Assembly: GCF_002741075.1 (NCBI RefSeq) | Contig: NZ_CP016634.1 | Span: 3,936,001-4,000,000, forward strand | Direction: 5' to 3' | From: Pseudomonas putida | GTDB lineage: Bacteria; Pseudomonadota; Gammaproteobacteria; Pseudomonadales; Pseudomonadaceae | DNA length: 64,000 bases | Shown: positions 1-8,312 of the stretch, piece by piece | Layout of the letters: each line of letters begins with the position of its first letter | Position numbering within the stretch: position 1 is the stretch's first letter | Position numbers and translations under genes: made by a program | Notes under the pieces: generated by a model | Told to the model about the DNA's origin: nothing | Databases searched by the model: none | Seen by the model: the letters and a program-made list of their open reading frames with translations, nothing else

Positions 1-479
1 CCGGTGCCGTTGATGATGCCCGCCAGCCAGTTGATGCGGTTGGCCGACAAACCTTCGCGAATCGCCTTGATCACCGGGATGCCACCGGCCACGGCCGCTT
101 CGAAGGCGACAATGACGCCCTTCTCGCGGGCCTTGGCGAAGATCTCGTTGCCGTGCACGGCAATCAGCGCCTTGTTGGCGGTAACCACGTGCTTGCCGTT
201 CTCGATGGCCTTGAGGACCAGATCACGGGCGATGGTGTAGCCACCGATCAGTTCGATGACGATGTCGATCTCAGGGTTGCTCGCGACTTCGAACACATCA
301 GCGGTAATGGGGGTACCGGTAATCTGGCAGTTCGGGTTCTGCGAGCGCATGGCGATCTGTGCCACTTCAATACCGCGCCCGGCACGGCGGGCAATCTCCT
401 CGGCGTTGCGCTGAAGTACATTGAAGGTTCCGCCACCGACGGTCCCCAACCCACAGATGCCTACTTTGACCGGTTTCAC
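1..479 (-). CDS. hom: Homoserine dehydrogenase, N-terminal part (runs off window)
   Basis: NADP-dependent homoserine dehydrogenase, the aspartate-semialdehyde to homoserine step of Thr/Met synthesis. About 159 N-terminal residues are visible; the rest lies beyond position 1. The start is GTG (VKPVKVGICGLGTVGGG), with the Rossmann dinucleotide motif GLGTVGGG at residues 9-16. It continues through the NAD-binding fold, including VIELIGGY and the conserved VVTANKALIA stretch, to the substrate-domain entry around AGIINGT. It lies downstream of dsbC and xerD on the same strand, a usual Pseudomonas order in which thrC normally follows. Only the length cannot be checked. Confidence 0.93.
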   Translation of the reverse strand, partial: MKPVKVGICGLGTVGGGTFNVLQRNAEEIARRAGRGIEVAQIAMRSQNPNCQITGTPITADVFEVASNPEIDIVIELIGGYTIARDLVLKAIENGKHVVTANKALIAVHGNEIFAKAREKGVIVAFEAAVAGGIPVIKAIREGLSANRINWLAGIINGT

Positions 480-561
480 TGTGAACTCCCCATTGAACGG
501 TCGGCGCCTGCGCCGACCGTGAAACTTGCCGTCTCCCCATGGCGACGGCGTAGTGATTGAA

Positions 562-1323
562 TTACTTGGCGGCCTTTGCGTCGCTGGCCAGGGCCAGCTT
601 GGCGACCTGCGGTGCCGGCTGGTAACCCGGAATCACCTGGCCGCTCTGCAAGACGATCGCCGGCGTGCCATTGACACCGATCGACTGCCCCAGCTCGAAC
701 TGCTTGCTGACCGGGTTGGCGCACTTGGCGGCCTTGATTTCCTTGCCGTCGATCATCTTGTCCAGCGCCGCGCGGCGGTCGCTGGAGCACCAGACGGCCT
801 GCAACTGCTCGTCACCGGGCGAGCCGAGGCCCTGGCGCGGGAAGGCGACATAGCGCACTTCGATACCGCGGCGATTGAGCTCAGGGACTTCGGCGTGCAG
901 CTTGTGGCAATACGGGCAGGTGGTGTCGGTAAACACCGTGATGTGCGACTTGGTCTCGCCCTTGGCAGGATAAACCACCATTTCGGCGGCTGGAATGCCG
1001 TTGATGAGCTTGGCGATGCCCTGACGCTCTGTCTTCTCGGTGAGGTTGACCGGCTTGCCATCCTGGATCTGGTACAAGTACCCCTGCATCACGAACTGGC
1101 CATCGCCGCTGGCATACAGCACACGACCACCTTGCAGCTTGACTTCATACAGTCCGTTGACCGGGCTGCTGGCGACGCTTTCGACCGGTACGTCCAGCGC
1201 GAGGGTCTTGAGGGTATTGCGGATGGCCTGCTCGGCACCGGCGTTGGCATCGGTGGCCGCAGCGACGGCAAAGGTACTGGCCAACGCCAGGGCGGCGGCG
1301 GCGAAAATCTGGGTCACGCGCAT
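562..1323 (-). CDS. dsbC: Thiol:disulfide interchange protein DsbC
   Basis: Periplasmic disulfide isomerase/reductase, 253 aa. The chosen start (MRVTQIFAAAALALAS) gives a cleavable signal peptide ending near AVAAA at residues ~20-22; the frame stays open further upstream but that extension has no signal-peptide character. The N-terminal dimerisation domain is followed by a thioredoxin fold with the active site TTCPYCHK, that is CXXC of the CPYC type expected for DsbC. A cis-Pro loop (GVNGTPAIVL) lies near residue 220. It sits between xerD and hom on the same strand, with gaps of about 80-155 bp. Confidence 0.95.
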   Translation of the reverse strand: MRVTQIFAAAALALASTFAVAAATDANAGAEQAIRNTLKTLALDVPVESVASSPVNGLYEVKLQGGRVLYASGDGQFVMQGYLYQIQDGKPVNLTEKTERQGIAKLINGIPAAEMVVYPAKGETKSHITVFTDTTCPYCHKLHAEVPELNRRGIEVRYVAFPRQGLGSPGDEQLQAVWCSSDRRAALDKMIDGKEIKAAKCANPVSKQFELGQSIGVNGTPAIVLQSGQVIPGYQPAPQVAKLALASDAKAAK

Positions 1324-1477
1324 GGGGTACTCCTGAAGGCGGACGGGGCCGGAAGATGTCGATCCGCGGCAAAAACGCGGCGAGCGGACGGCCCTTGGTG
1401 CAAACCGTCCAAGCCTACCACAACAGGCTGGCGCTAAATGCCCTCTCAACCTCCATAGGTCGGAACATGAAAATGAT

Positions 1478-2374
1478 TCATCCACGCGGATGGTGCTGGG
1501 CGTGCAGTTGCTGCAAACGCGCCTTGGCCACATGGGTGTAGATCTGGGTAGTGGACAAGTCACTGTGCCCCAACAGCATCTGCACCACTCGCAGGTCGGC
1601 CCCGTGATTGAGCAAATGCGTGGCGAAAGCGTGACGCAGGGTATGGGGCGACAGGGGCTTGTCGATCCCTGCGACCCGCGCCTGGTGCTTGATGCGGTGC
1701 CAGAAGGTCTGGCGGGTCATCTGCTCGCCACGCTGGCTGGGGAACAGCACATCGCTGGGGCGCCCGTTCAACAGGTCATTGCGACCATCGCGCAGGTAGC
1801 GTTCGAGCCACAGCACCGCCTCTTCGCCCATCGGCACCAGGCGCTCCTTGCTGCCCTTGCCCATCACCCGCAGAACCCCCTGTCGCAGGTTGACCTGATC
1901 GAGGGTCAGGCTGACCAGTTCGGTCACCCGCAGGCCGCAGGCGTAGAGCACTTCGAGCATGGCTCGGTCGCGCTGACCGATGGCTTCGGCCAGGTCCGGC
2001 GCCTGCAGCAGGGCCTCGACATCGTCCTCCGACAAGGACTTGGGCAATGGCCGTCCCAATAGCGGCATTTCCACTTGCAGGGTCGGGTCTACACCTACGA
2101 GCTTTTCTCGCAGCAGATAACGAAAGAAGCCACGCAAGCCCGAGAGGAAGCGTGCCGTGGAGCGCGGCTTGTAGCCTTGTTCCAGGCGCCAGGCCAGATG
2201 GTCCAGGATCAGGTCACGGCCGGCGTCAAGCAGGGCCACCTCGCGCTCCTGTAGCCAACCATTGAACAGCGCCAGGTCGCTGCGGTAGGAGGCGCGGGTA
2301 TTGTCGGACAGGCCTTTTTCCAGCCAGAGGGCATCAAGAAACTGGTCAATCAGGGGGTGGTCGAGAGCGGGCAT
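1478..2374 (-). CDS. xerD: Site-specific tyrosine recombinase XerD
   Basis: 298-aa tyrosine recombinase that acts with XerC at dif to resolve chromosome dimers. The SAM-like core-binding domain covers roughly residues 1-90 (LIDQFLDALWLEKGLSDNT). The catalytic domain carries the full set: Arg in ACGLRVTEL, Lys in GKGSKERLVP, HTLRH with the second His/Arg, the H of LLGHSDLSTT, and the nucleophile Tyr in QIYTHV. The length is normal for XerD. XerD rather than XerC is called from the LRHAFATHLLNHGADLRVVQMLLGH block and from the adjacent dsbC-hom. Confidence 0.95.
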   Translation of the reverse strand: MPALDHPLIDQFLDALWLEKGLSDNTRASYRSDLALFNGWLQEREVALLDAGRDLILDHLAWRLEQGYKPRSTARFLSGLRGFFRYLLREKLVGVDPTLQVEMPLLGRPLPKSLSEDDVEALLQAPDLAEAIGQRDRAMLEVLYACGLRVTELVSLTLDQVNLRQGVLRVMGKGSKERLVPMGEEAVLWLERYLRDGRNDLLNGRPSDVLFPSQRGEQMTRQTFWHRIKHQARVAGIDKPLSPHTLRHAFATHLLNHGADLRVVQMLLGHSDLSTTQIYTHVAKARLQQLHAQHHPRG

Positions 2375-2442
2375 GAAAACTCGGTGGCAAACGGTGCAAT
2401 GGCGCTTAGTCTTTCATAACAACGTTGGCATAGGGAGCCCAT

Positions 2443-4281
2443 ATGAGCGAACAGCAGATTCTCCTGAGTTTCGGTGGCATCGGCGCAGCCGCTCTTGCCT
2501 GCCAATGGCTGGCCTGGCGCCTGAAACTGCCAGCGATACTCTTTCTGCTGCTGTGCGGTATTCTGGCCGGACCTGTGCTGGGCTGGCTATCGCCGCAGCA
2601 ATTGTTCGGCCCGCTGCTGATGCCACTGGTGTCACTGGCCGTGGCCCTGATCCTGTTCGAGGGCAGCCTGACCCTGCATTTGTCCCAATGGCACGAGATC
2701 GGCAGCGTGGTGCATCGACTGGTGACGGTGGGCGCCTTGAGCACCTGGCTGGTCATCGCTCTCGCCACCCACTGGCTACTGGGCTTCGAGTGGCCCCTGG
2801 CGATCCTCTTCGGCACCCTCACCTTGGTGACAGGCCCAACCGTGATCGTGCCAATGCTGCGGGTGGTGCGCCCCAAGACTGCGATCGCCAACATCCTGCG
2901 TTGGGAGGGGATCGTCATCGATCCGATCGGTGCACTGCTGGCCGTGGTGGTCTACAGCTTCATCATTGCCCGCACCGACGGCGACGGGCTGAGTCAGAGC
3001 CTGGTGACCTTTGCCGGCGTGATCTTCTGCGGTAGCGCCCTGGGCGCAGCGGGCGGCTGGCTGCTGGGCCAGATCATGCGCGCGCAATGGCTGCCAGAGT
3101 ACCTGCACAACCTGGCGTCGCTGGCAGCGGTACTGGGCATCTTCATCGCCGCCAACCAGATCGTCCATGAGTCGGGGCTGCTGGCCGTCACGGTCATGGG
3201 CATGTGGCTGGCCAACATGCCCGGTGTGGATGTGCGGCAGATCCTGCACTTCAAGGAAAACCTCAGCGTGCTGTTGATCTCGGGGCTGTTCATTCTGCTG
3301 GCCGCCCGGCTCGACCTGCATGCGCTGCTGGCATTGGGCCCGGCGGTGTTGGCACTACTGCTGGTCATTCAGTTGCTGGCGCGGCCGCTCAATGTATTGC
3401 TGTCGACCTGGGGCTCGAACCTGAACTGGCGCGAGCGCCTGCTGCTGGCCTGGATCGCGCCCCGTGGAATCGTCGCCGCAGCGGTTTCGGCGATCTTCGC
3501 CATTCGCCTGGATGAAGCCGGCCACGAGGGGGCGCTGCTGCTGGTTCCTTTGACCTTCGCGGTCATCATCGGCACCGTGGTATTGCAAAGCGCCACCGCA
3601 AGGCCACTGGCCCGCCTGCTCAAAGTGGCCGAGCCAGCCCCCAGCGGCTTTCTCATCGTCGGTGCCAATCCACCGGCCCGCGCCATCGCAAAGGCCTTGC
3701 AGCAATTGGGCAGCCGGGTGCTGCTGACCGATTCGAGCTGGGAGAACATCCGCGCCGCGCGCATGGATGGACTGCCGACCTACTTCGGTAACCCGGCGTC
3801 TCAGCACGCCGACGCCCACTTGGATCTGGTGGGCCTGGGCCATCTACTTGGCCTTTCCCCCGCCGGCGAGCTCAACGCCCTGGCCTGCGCACGCTTTCGC
3901 CATGACTTTGGTCCCAATCGACTGTTTGCATTGGCCAGCGGCCTGGAAAAGCAGCGCAGTGACAAGCACCGTGCCAGCGAAGAGCATCGCGGCCAACTGC
4001 TCGGTTCAAGCACGATGACCTACGGGCAACTGGCCAATCGCCTGCATCAGGGCGCCGAGCTGTATAGCACCCACCTCACCGACGGCTTCAACTGGCAGGA
4101 CTACCAAGCGTTGCACGGCGAACGGGCAACCTTGCTTTTCGCCCGAGATAGCAACGGCTGGGTCCATGTCGCCAGTCCGGACTCTCCCCTCAAGCCCCAG
4201 CCTGGCTGGACACTGGTGGCGCTGGTGGAGGCCGACCTGGAAGCGAACACCCAGGTCGAGGTACAGACCGCCAATCAGTGA
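2443..4281 (+). CDS. CPA-type Na+(K+)/H+ antiporter with C-terminal TrkA-N-like domain
   Basis: 612-aa inner-membrane cation/proton antiporter. About 12 hydrophobic segments fill residues 1-400 (for example LACQWLAWRLKLPAILFLLLCGIL). Family blocks include TLTLVTGPTVIVPML, RWEGIVIDPIGALLAVV with a conserved acidic residue, and WIAPRGIVAAAVSAIFA. From about residue 400 a soluble Rossmann-like segment follows (GFLIVGANPPARAIAKALQQLG), resembling the TrkA-N/RCK domain that gates cation transport. An AGGGAG-type ribosome site lies 6-10 nt before the ATG. The stop overlaps the convergent thioesterase stop by 7 bp. The transported ion cannot be read from sequence. Confidence 0.88.
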   Translation: MSEQQILLSFGGIGAAALACQWLAWRLKLPAILFLLLCGILAGPVLGWLSPQQLFGPLLMPLVSLAVALILFEGSLTLHLSQWHEIGSVVHRLVTVGALSTWLVIALATHWLLGFEWPLAILFGTLTLVTGPTVIVPMLRVVRPKTAIANILRWEGIVIDPIGALLAVVVYSFIIARTDGDGLSQSLVTFAGVIFCGSALGAAGGWLLGQIMRAQWLPEYLHNLASLAAVLGIFIAANQIVHESGLLAVTVMGMWLANMPGVDVRQILHFKENLSVLLISGLFILLAARLDLHALLALGPAVLALLLVIQLLARPLNVLLSTWGSNLNWRERLLLAWIAPRGIVAAAVSAIFAIRLDEAGHEGALLLVPLTFAVIIGTVVLQSATARPLARLLKVAEPAPSGFLIVGANPPARAIAKALQQLGSRVLLTDSSWENIRAARMDGLPTYFGNPASQHADAHLDLVGLGHLLGLSPAGELNALACARFRHDFGPNRLFALASGLEKQRSDKHRASEEHRGQLLGSSTMTYGQLANRLHQGAELYSTHLTDGFNWQDYQALHGERATLLFARDSNGWVHVASPDSPLKPQPGWTLVALVEADLEANTQVEVQTANQ

Positions 4282-4685
4282 GCGGGAAGCACGGGTACCG
4301 GGCGCTTGTCCTCGTCGATGGCGACGAAGCTGAACACACCATGGATGGCCCGTTCGCGGCCATCCAAGTACATGTTCTCGACAAAGACATCCACCTGCAC
4401 CTGCAAGCTGGTGTTGCCAACCTTGATCACCGTCCCCACCAACTCGACGATCGAGCCCGCAGGAATCGGGTGCTTGAAGTCGATGCGGTCGGTCGATACG
4501 GTCACCAGCGGCAAACGACAGAATCGTGTGGCGGCGATGAACGAGACTTCGTCCATCCAAGCCAGGGCGGTGCCGCCGAACAGGGTGTTGTGGTGATTGG
4601 TGGTACTGGGGAAGACAGCCTTCGTCACGCGGGTCACCGACAGTTCGGTGCGGCGCTGGATTTCCTGATCTCGAGGGGTGGTCAT
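4275..4685 (-). CDS. Acyl-CoA thioesterase, hot-dog fold (YciA/BACH type)
   Basis: 136-aa hot-dog fold acyl-CoA thioesterase, cytoplasmic. The signature is NHHNTLFGGTALAWMDEV (residues ~25-42), with the asparagine/aspartate arrangement of the YciA/ACOT family, then TVSTDRIDFKHPIPAGS and a final HGVFSFVAIDE strand. The start MTTPRDQEIQRR was chosen; a longer in-frame start at 4757 would add poorly conserved residues. The IS3 element is inserted 91 bp upstream of the ATG, between this gene and the rplS terminator, so the native promoter may be altered. Confidence 0.9.
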   Translation of the reverse strand: MTTPRDQEIQRRTELSVTRVTKAVFPSTTNHHNTLFGGTALAWMDEVSFIAATRFCRLPLVTVSTDRIDFKHPIPAGSIVELVGTVIKVGNTSLQVQVDVFVENMYLDGRERAIHGVFSFVAIDEDKRPVPVLPAH

Positions 4686-4727
4686 GAAGTGCTCTTGTCG
4701 CAACGGCTTGAAAGCGGTGCCGTCTGA

Positions 4728-4744
4728 TTCGCGGGTAGACCCGC
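4728..4744. repeat. REP-like fragment upstream of thioesterase
   Basis: TTCGCGGGTAGACCCGC is a short hairpin-forming sequence matching the core of the REP elements seen elsewhere in the window (at 13673, 46237 and 57781). It sits between the thioesterase start and the left end of the IS. It could be only a degenerate REP. Confidence 0.4.
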
Positions 4745-4825
4745 AAAAAGCCTGCACCGCCGATACAGAAATACAATGTCTAGTCCTGAAATAGGTTTAC
4801 ACCTGTTCAGGTAGGCCGACAGGCC

Positions 4826-5689
4826 TCAAAACGCCCGATGCACAGCATCGGGCGTTTTGTTTTTCAGGGCCATATGAGGCCGTTCTGTGTTGTAGATCTG
4901 CACTGCCTCGTCAACCATCTGTCTCGCTTGCTCCAAATCTGCAGGGCTACTCAACAGCAGCTCCATCTTGAGGATTCCGTTGATTCGCTCGGCCAGCGCG
5001 TTCTGGTAGCAGTCATACCCATCAGTCATGGAGCACTGAACGCCGTGCCGTTGATGCAGTGACTGGTATAGCGCCGAGCAATATTGGATGCCTCGATCCG
5101 AATGGTGGACTAATGGCTGGCGACGACGTCGCTTTCGTAGTGCCTGCTTGAAAGCTTGCGCCACTGACTCGGCATGCAGGCTCTCATGGACGTGGTGGCC
5201 AACGATTTTCCTGGAGTACGCATCCGTTATCAGGCTCAGGTATAGCGGGCCGTTACGTGCGGGCAGGTAAGTAATGTCGGCCACCCAGACATGTTCCGGC
5301 CTTGTCGGAACAATCTGGCTTGGCCCGGGCTTGAGTAAGTTGGGGTGGCGGTAGAAGCGATGAAAGCTTTGTGTTGTCTTGTGGTAGGCCCGCTTAGGCA
5401 GTACGAGCAAACGGCGCTCTCCCAAGACTTGGAACAGCCTATCTCGGCCGATCTGGAGTCGTCTGTCAGGCTGGCAATGCAGCAGATAGTGCAGCTTGCG
5501 TGTACCCAGACGAGGCTGGCGCATCCGGACTTGCTGAACAAACTTAACCACCCGGTCTGCCTGGCGCTCTTTGCCATCAGCGGCTCGGTTGCGTTTGTAG
5601 TAAGCCTGTCGACTGATGCCTAGAAACTGACAAGCCCTGGCAATGCTCAGTCCTGCGACTTGACCTTGCGAGAGGACTTGCCGGATCGC
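4826..5689 (-). CDS. IS3-family transposase OrfB (catalytic, made by -1 frameshift)
   Basis: Catalytic half of the OrfAB transposase, 287 codons from the slippage point (AIRQVLSQGQVAG...). An HTH_21-like region (QFLGISRQAYYKRNR) leads into the retroviral-integrase rve domain. The DDE triad is readable: D in VWVADITYLP, D in LVHHSDRGIQYCS, and E in NALAERINGILK. The C-terminus YNTERPHMALKNKTPDAVH is standard for IS3 OrfB. No convincing independent ATG/SD is present at the 5' end; an internal GTG at 5551 would skip the N-terminal part. Expression is therefore inferred to come from frameshifting out of orfA. Confidence 0.92.
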   Translation of the reverse strand, partial: AIRQVLSQGQVAGLSIARACQFLGISRQAYYKRNRAADGKERQADRVVKFVQQVRMRQPRLGTRKLHYLLHCQPDRRLQIGRDRLFQVLGERRLLVLPKRAYHKTTQSFHRFYRHPNLLKPGPSQIVPTRPEHVWVADITYLPARNGPLYLSLITDAYSRKIVGHHVHESLHAESVAQAFKQALRKRRRRQPLVHHSDRGIQYCSALYQSLHQRHGVQCSMTDGYDCYQNALAERINGILKMELLLSSPADLEQARQMVDEAVQIYNTERPHMALKNKTPDAVHRAF

Positions 5690-6045
5690 TTTTTTACGAC
5701 CGAAACACCATAGTCATTTTTCAGAACATCGACGACCGTCTCGAAGAACTGGGCCTTCTGGCTCATCAGCTCAAGCTGCTGCTCAAGCTCTTTGATCCGC
5801 TGCTCTGGAGTGAGCGGTTTGGGGTCAGACATCGCGCAGCTCCTCTCGGCTCGGATCGATGCCCCTTGGCTCCAATCCTGCCGACCGTGCTTACGCAACC
5901 ATACCAGAACCGTCGATCGACCCTGGATGCCATACCGTTCCTGGGCCTGGCCGTAGGTCATCTCGCCTTTTTCAATCTGATCAACCACCGCCAATTTAAA
6001 AGACAGTGAGTAATCTCGCTGTGTGCGCTTTACACCTTGCTCCAT
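5647..6045 (-). CDS. IS3-family transposase OrfA (HTH, DNA-binding)
   Basis: 132-aa OrfA. An N-terminal helix-turn-helix of the HTH_Tnp_1 type (RDYSLSFKLAVVDQIEKGE, then TYGQAQERYGIQGRSTVLVWLRKHG) binds the element ends. A leucine-zipper-like coiled coil (QRIKELEQQLELMSQKAQFFE) near residues 85-110 would mediate multimerisation. The chosen start is MEQGVKRTQRDYS; upstream ATGs lie outside the element. The last ~15 codons overlap the orfB frame, as usual for IS3 elements. Confidence 0.92.
   Translation of the reverse strand: MEQGVKRTQRDYSLSFKLAVVDQIEKGEMTYGQAQERYGIQGRSTVLVWLRKHGRQDWSQGASIRAERSCAMSDPKPLTPEQRIKELEQQLELMSQKAQFFETVVDVLKNDYGVSVVKKRSGKSSRKVKSQD
5689..5695 (-). other. Programmed -1 frameshift site A6G in IS3 orfA/orfB
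   Basis: On the coding strand the heptamer A-AAA-AAG occurs in orfA as GTA AAA AAG. Slipping back one base reads straight into the orfB frame (GCG ATC CGG), giving an uninterrupted OrfAB fusion. This is the classic IS3-family recoding signal. No attempt was made to fold a downstream stimulator. Confidence 0.85.
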
Positions 6046-6107
6046 CTGACTCTCCGGAAATTCGGGATGGGAGGTGTAAACCTTATTCAGGACGGGACAC
6101 AAAAAGC

Positions 6108-6136
6108 AAAAAAGCAGCCCGAAGGCTGCTTTTTTT
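6108..6136 (-). terminator. Rho-independent terminator after rplS
   Basis: Read on the minus strand: stem GCAGCC, UUCG tetraloop, GGCTGC, then a T tract. An A tract on the other side makes it symmetrical, so it can work in both directions. It lies 40 bp past the rplS stop and ends the rpsP-rimM-trmD-rplS operon; the IS is inserted just beyond it. Confidence 0.92.
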
Positions 6137-6175
6137 CTCGCAAGGTGGCCTCGACGGCCACCCGGCAAACGGCAC

Positions 6176-6526
6176 TTAGGCCAGTTTTTCCTTGATGCGA
6201 GCGGCTTTGCCGGACAGGTCGCGCAGGTAGTACAGCTTGGCCTTACGCACGTCACCACGACGTTTCACGGACAGGCTGTCGATCTGCGGGCTGTAGGTCT
6301 GGAAGGTACGCTCTACGCCAACGCCGCTGGAGATCTTGCGCACGGTGAAGGCGCTGTTCAGGCCGCGGTTGCGCTTGGCGATAACGACACCTTCGAACGC
6401 CTGCAGACGGGAACGGTCACCTTCCTTCACTTTAACCTGGACGACAACGGTGTCGCCTGGTGCGAAGGCTGGGATTTCCTTGTTCATCTGCTCGGCTTCG
6501 AGCTGCTGGATGATCTTGTTGGTCAT
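6176..6526 (-). CDS. rplS: 50S ribosomal protein L19
   Basis: 116-aa bL19, at the interface of the ribosomal subunits. Recognised from [20 protein letters not shown], the block [33 protein letters not shown] and the basic C-terminus [21 protein letters not shown]. The length is normal. It is the last gene of the rpsP-rimM-trmD-rplS operon, 42 bp after trmD and followed by a strong terminator. Confidence 0.98.
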   Translation of the reverse strand: MTNKIIQQLEAEQMNKEIPAFAPGDTVVVQVKVKEGDRSRLQAFEGVVIAKRNRGLNSAFTVRKISSGVGVERTFQTYSPQIDSLSVKRRGDVRKAKLYYLRDLSGKAARIKEKLA

Positions 6527-6568
6527 GCTGTGCTCCTAAGGCGGATAACTTGATCCACCATCGATACG

Positions 6569-7321
6569 TTAACTATCGTCCCGCTCGCGGAGGTATTCCT
6601 CGAGCAGCTTCTTCTCTTCTCCAGAAAGCGAGCGACTTTCCAGAAGATCGGCGCGTCGTTCGAAGGTCCTACCAAGGGACTGCTTCAACCGCCAACGCCG
6701 GATGTGTGCATGGTTGCCACTAAGCAACACGTCGGGAACGCGCTGATCCGCATACACCTCCGGTCGGGTGTAGTGCGGGCAATCGAGCAGACCGTCGGTG
6801 AAGGAGTCTTCCTCCGCCGAGTCCACATGCCCTAAAGCTCCGGGCAGCAGTCGCGTAACCGCATCGATCAGCACCATGGCCGGCAGCTCGCCACCGGAAA
6901 GCACATAGTCACCAATCGACCACTCTTCATCGACATGAGCCTCGATAAAACGCTCGTCGATGCCTTCGTAACGACCGGCGATCAGGATCAACGATTCCTG
7001 TTGCGCCAGGTCTTTGACCGCCTGCTGAGTCAGCTTGCGGCCTTGTGGCGAGAGGTAGATCACCTTCGCCGATGCTCCGGTCGCTTGCCTGGCACTGGCC
7101 AGGGCATCTTCCAGAGGCTTGATCTTCATCACCATGCCCGGACCACCGCCAAACGGCCGATCATCCACCGTGTGGTGACGATCAGTGGTGTAGTCCCGCG
7201 GGTTCCAGCAGGTCACTTGCAGCAACCCCTGTTTCACCGCGCGGCTGGTAATGCCGTACTCCGTGATGGCCGAGAACATCTCGGGGAACAACGTGACGAC
7301 TTCTACTCGAAGGTTACCCAT
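6569..7321 (-). CDS. trmD: tRNA (guanine-N1-)-methyltransferase TrmD
   Basis: 250-aa SPOUT-class enzyme forming m1G37 in tRNAs, which prevents +1 frameshifting. The trefoil-knot SAM site is visible as [15 protein letters not shown] and [30 protein letters not shown]. The N-terminus [19 protein letters not shown] is standard. The start lies 3 bp after the rimM stop, implying coupled translation in the ribosomal operon. Confidence 0.98.
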   Translation of the reverse strand: MGNLRVEVVTLFPEMFSAITEYGITSRAVKQGLLQVTCWNPRDYTTDRHHTVDDRPFGGGPGMVMKIKPLEDALASARQATGASAKVIYLSPQGRKLTQQAVKDLAQQESLILIAGRYEGIDERFIEAHVDEEWSIGDYVLSGGELPAMVLIDAVTRLLPGALGHVDSAEEDSFTDGLLDCPHYTRPEVYADQRVPDVLLSGNHAHIRRWRLKQSLGRTFERRADLLESRSLSGEEKKLLEEYLRERDDS

Positions 7322-7324
7322 CGT

Positions 7325-7861
7325 TTAGAAATCCGCGTCCCACTCGACCCGCATCACGCCTGCTTCCAGGTCGACTGCCAGCACACATTGCTCCGTATAG
7401 GGCAACAGTCGCTCGCGATCATCCAGGCTGCCTGCGCAAGGCTTGACCACCATTACATCGTTCGCACCGGTCTCCAACAGGTGATCGATCTTGCCGAACA
7501 GGTGTTCGTCCTGATTGATGACCTTCAGACCGACCAACTGGTACCAGTAGTACTCGTCAGCGGCCAGGTTGGGCAAAAGGCTCCGCGGAATGCAGATTTC
7601 GTAACCGCTCAGAAGACGGGCTTCATCACGATCATCGAGGCCTTTCAGTTTCACGACCAGGCCCTTTTGGGAGCCACGACCGTTGACCAGCTCGACCTGT
7701 TTTACCTTGCCTTCGTGCCGAAGCGTCCAGCGTGGATAATCCAACAGGTTTTCAATCGGATCGGTAAAGGAATACACCTTCACCTCGCCGCGAACGCCGT
7801 GAACCGAAAAAATCTTGCCGACGACAATGAGGGCGTCAGCGTTTTCTGGCGTCGCGTTCAT
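7325..7861 (-). CDS. rimM: 16S rRNA processing protein RimM
   Basis: 178-aa ribosome maturation factor that binds uS19 and helps 30S head assembly. The N-terminal RimM barrel (VVGKIFSVHGVRGEVKVYSFTD) is followed by a PRC-barrel with the YYWYQLVGLKVIN block, then MVVKP and ERLLPYTEQCVLAVDLEAG. It lies between rpsP (gap 5 bp) and trmD (gap 3 bp) in the conserved operon. Confidence 0.97.
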   Translation of the reverse strand: MNATPENADALIVVGKIFSVHGVRGEVKVYSFTDPIENLLDYPRWTLRHEGKVKQVELVNGRGSQKGLVVKLKGLDDRDEARLLSGYEICIPRSLLPNLAADEYYWYQLVGLKVINQDEHLFGKIDHLLETGANDVMVVKPCAGSLDDRERLLPYTEQCVLAVDLEAGVMRVEWDADF

Positions 7862-7866
7862 ACTGC

Positions 7867-8118
7867 TCAGGCAGCGGCCTTAGCAGCGTCCTTCAGCAGC
7901 TGAGCAACGCGCTCAGACGGCTGTGCGCCCTGGCTCAGCCAGTAGTTGACGCGTTCCTGATTGACCGACAGCTTGACTTCAGCGCCGGAAGCAACCGGGT
8001 TGAAGAAGCCAACGCGCTCAACGAAACGGCCGTCACGGGCGTTACGGCTGTTGGTCACGGTCAGGTGATAGAAAGGGCGCTTCTTGGAGCCGCCACGGGC
8101 AAGACGGATGGTTACCAT
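7867..8118 (-). CDS. rpsP: 30S ribosomal protein S16
   Basis: 83-aa bS16. The start [19 protein letters not shown] is the family start; the frame is open 45 nt further upstream but that extension is not conserved in S16. [14 protein letters not shown] and [16 protein letters not shown] are diagnostic. It is the first gene of the operon with rimM, trmD and rplS. The 5' region contains three alternating inverted TGCCCA/TGGGCA segments (see separate entry). Confidence 0.98.
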   Translation of the reverse strand: MVTIRLARGGSKKRPFYHLTVTNSRNARDGRFVERVGFFNPVASGAEVKLSVNQERVNYWLSQGAQPSERVAQLLKDAAKAAA

Positions 8119-8156
8119 GTGAACATCGTTCCTATAGTCGGTGCTGCAAATCTGAA

Positions 8157-8181
8157 TGCCCAAATGGGCACAGGGTGCCCA
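8157..8181. repeat. Three alternating inverted hexamers before rpsP
   Basis: TGCCCA (8157-8162), TGGGCA (8165-8170) and TGCCCA (8176-8181) lie 39-63 bp before the rpsP ATG. The middle copy can pair with either neighbour, giving two mutually exclusive hairpins if transcribed, or an operator if not. A TATAGG -10-like hexamer is at 8131-8136 on the minus strand, which would put the repeats upstream of transcription. Function unknown. Confidence 0.5.
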
Positions 8182-8312
8182 AAAGGCCGCATATTCTCGG
8201 GGAATACACGGACATTTGCAAATGCCTTTTTCGGCGTGGGTCTACCACACCGTTCAGATCTGCCGGTTAAGCCGCGAATTTCGCGACATCGTTCCCGCCG
8301 GAGCGGGATTTC

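Larger units (their letters stand above)
4777..6099 (-). mobile_element. Complete IS3-family insertion sequence (1323 bp) with 3-bp target duplication
   Basis: The outer ends form imperfect terminal inverted repeats. The left end reads TGTCTAGTCCTGAAATAGG and the right end, on the other strand, TGTCCCGTCCTGAATAAGG; both continue into TTTACACCT. Directly outside, CAA at 4774-4776 is repeated as CAA at 6100-6102, the 3-bp duplication typical of many IS3 members. Inside are overlapping orfA and orfB on the minus strand joined by an A6G slippage site. The element landed between the rplS terminator and the thioesterase gene. No inactivating mutation is visible, so it is probably a recent, competent copy. 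The subgroup was not assigned. Confidence 0.95.

Noticed and set aside
526..1437. 303-aa plus-strand ORF opposite dsbC
   Set aside because: Shadow of the dsbC frame in high-GC DNA; no domain, no ribosome site, and dsbC is unambiguous.
6176..6258. OrfA starting at 6258 outside the IS
   Set aside because: The open frame enters the IS from the rplS end by chance; terminal repeats place the IS end at 6099 and the ribosome-proximal ATG at 6045.
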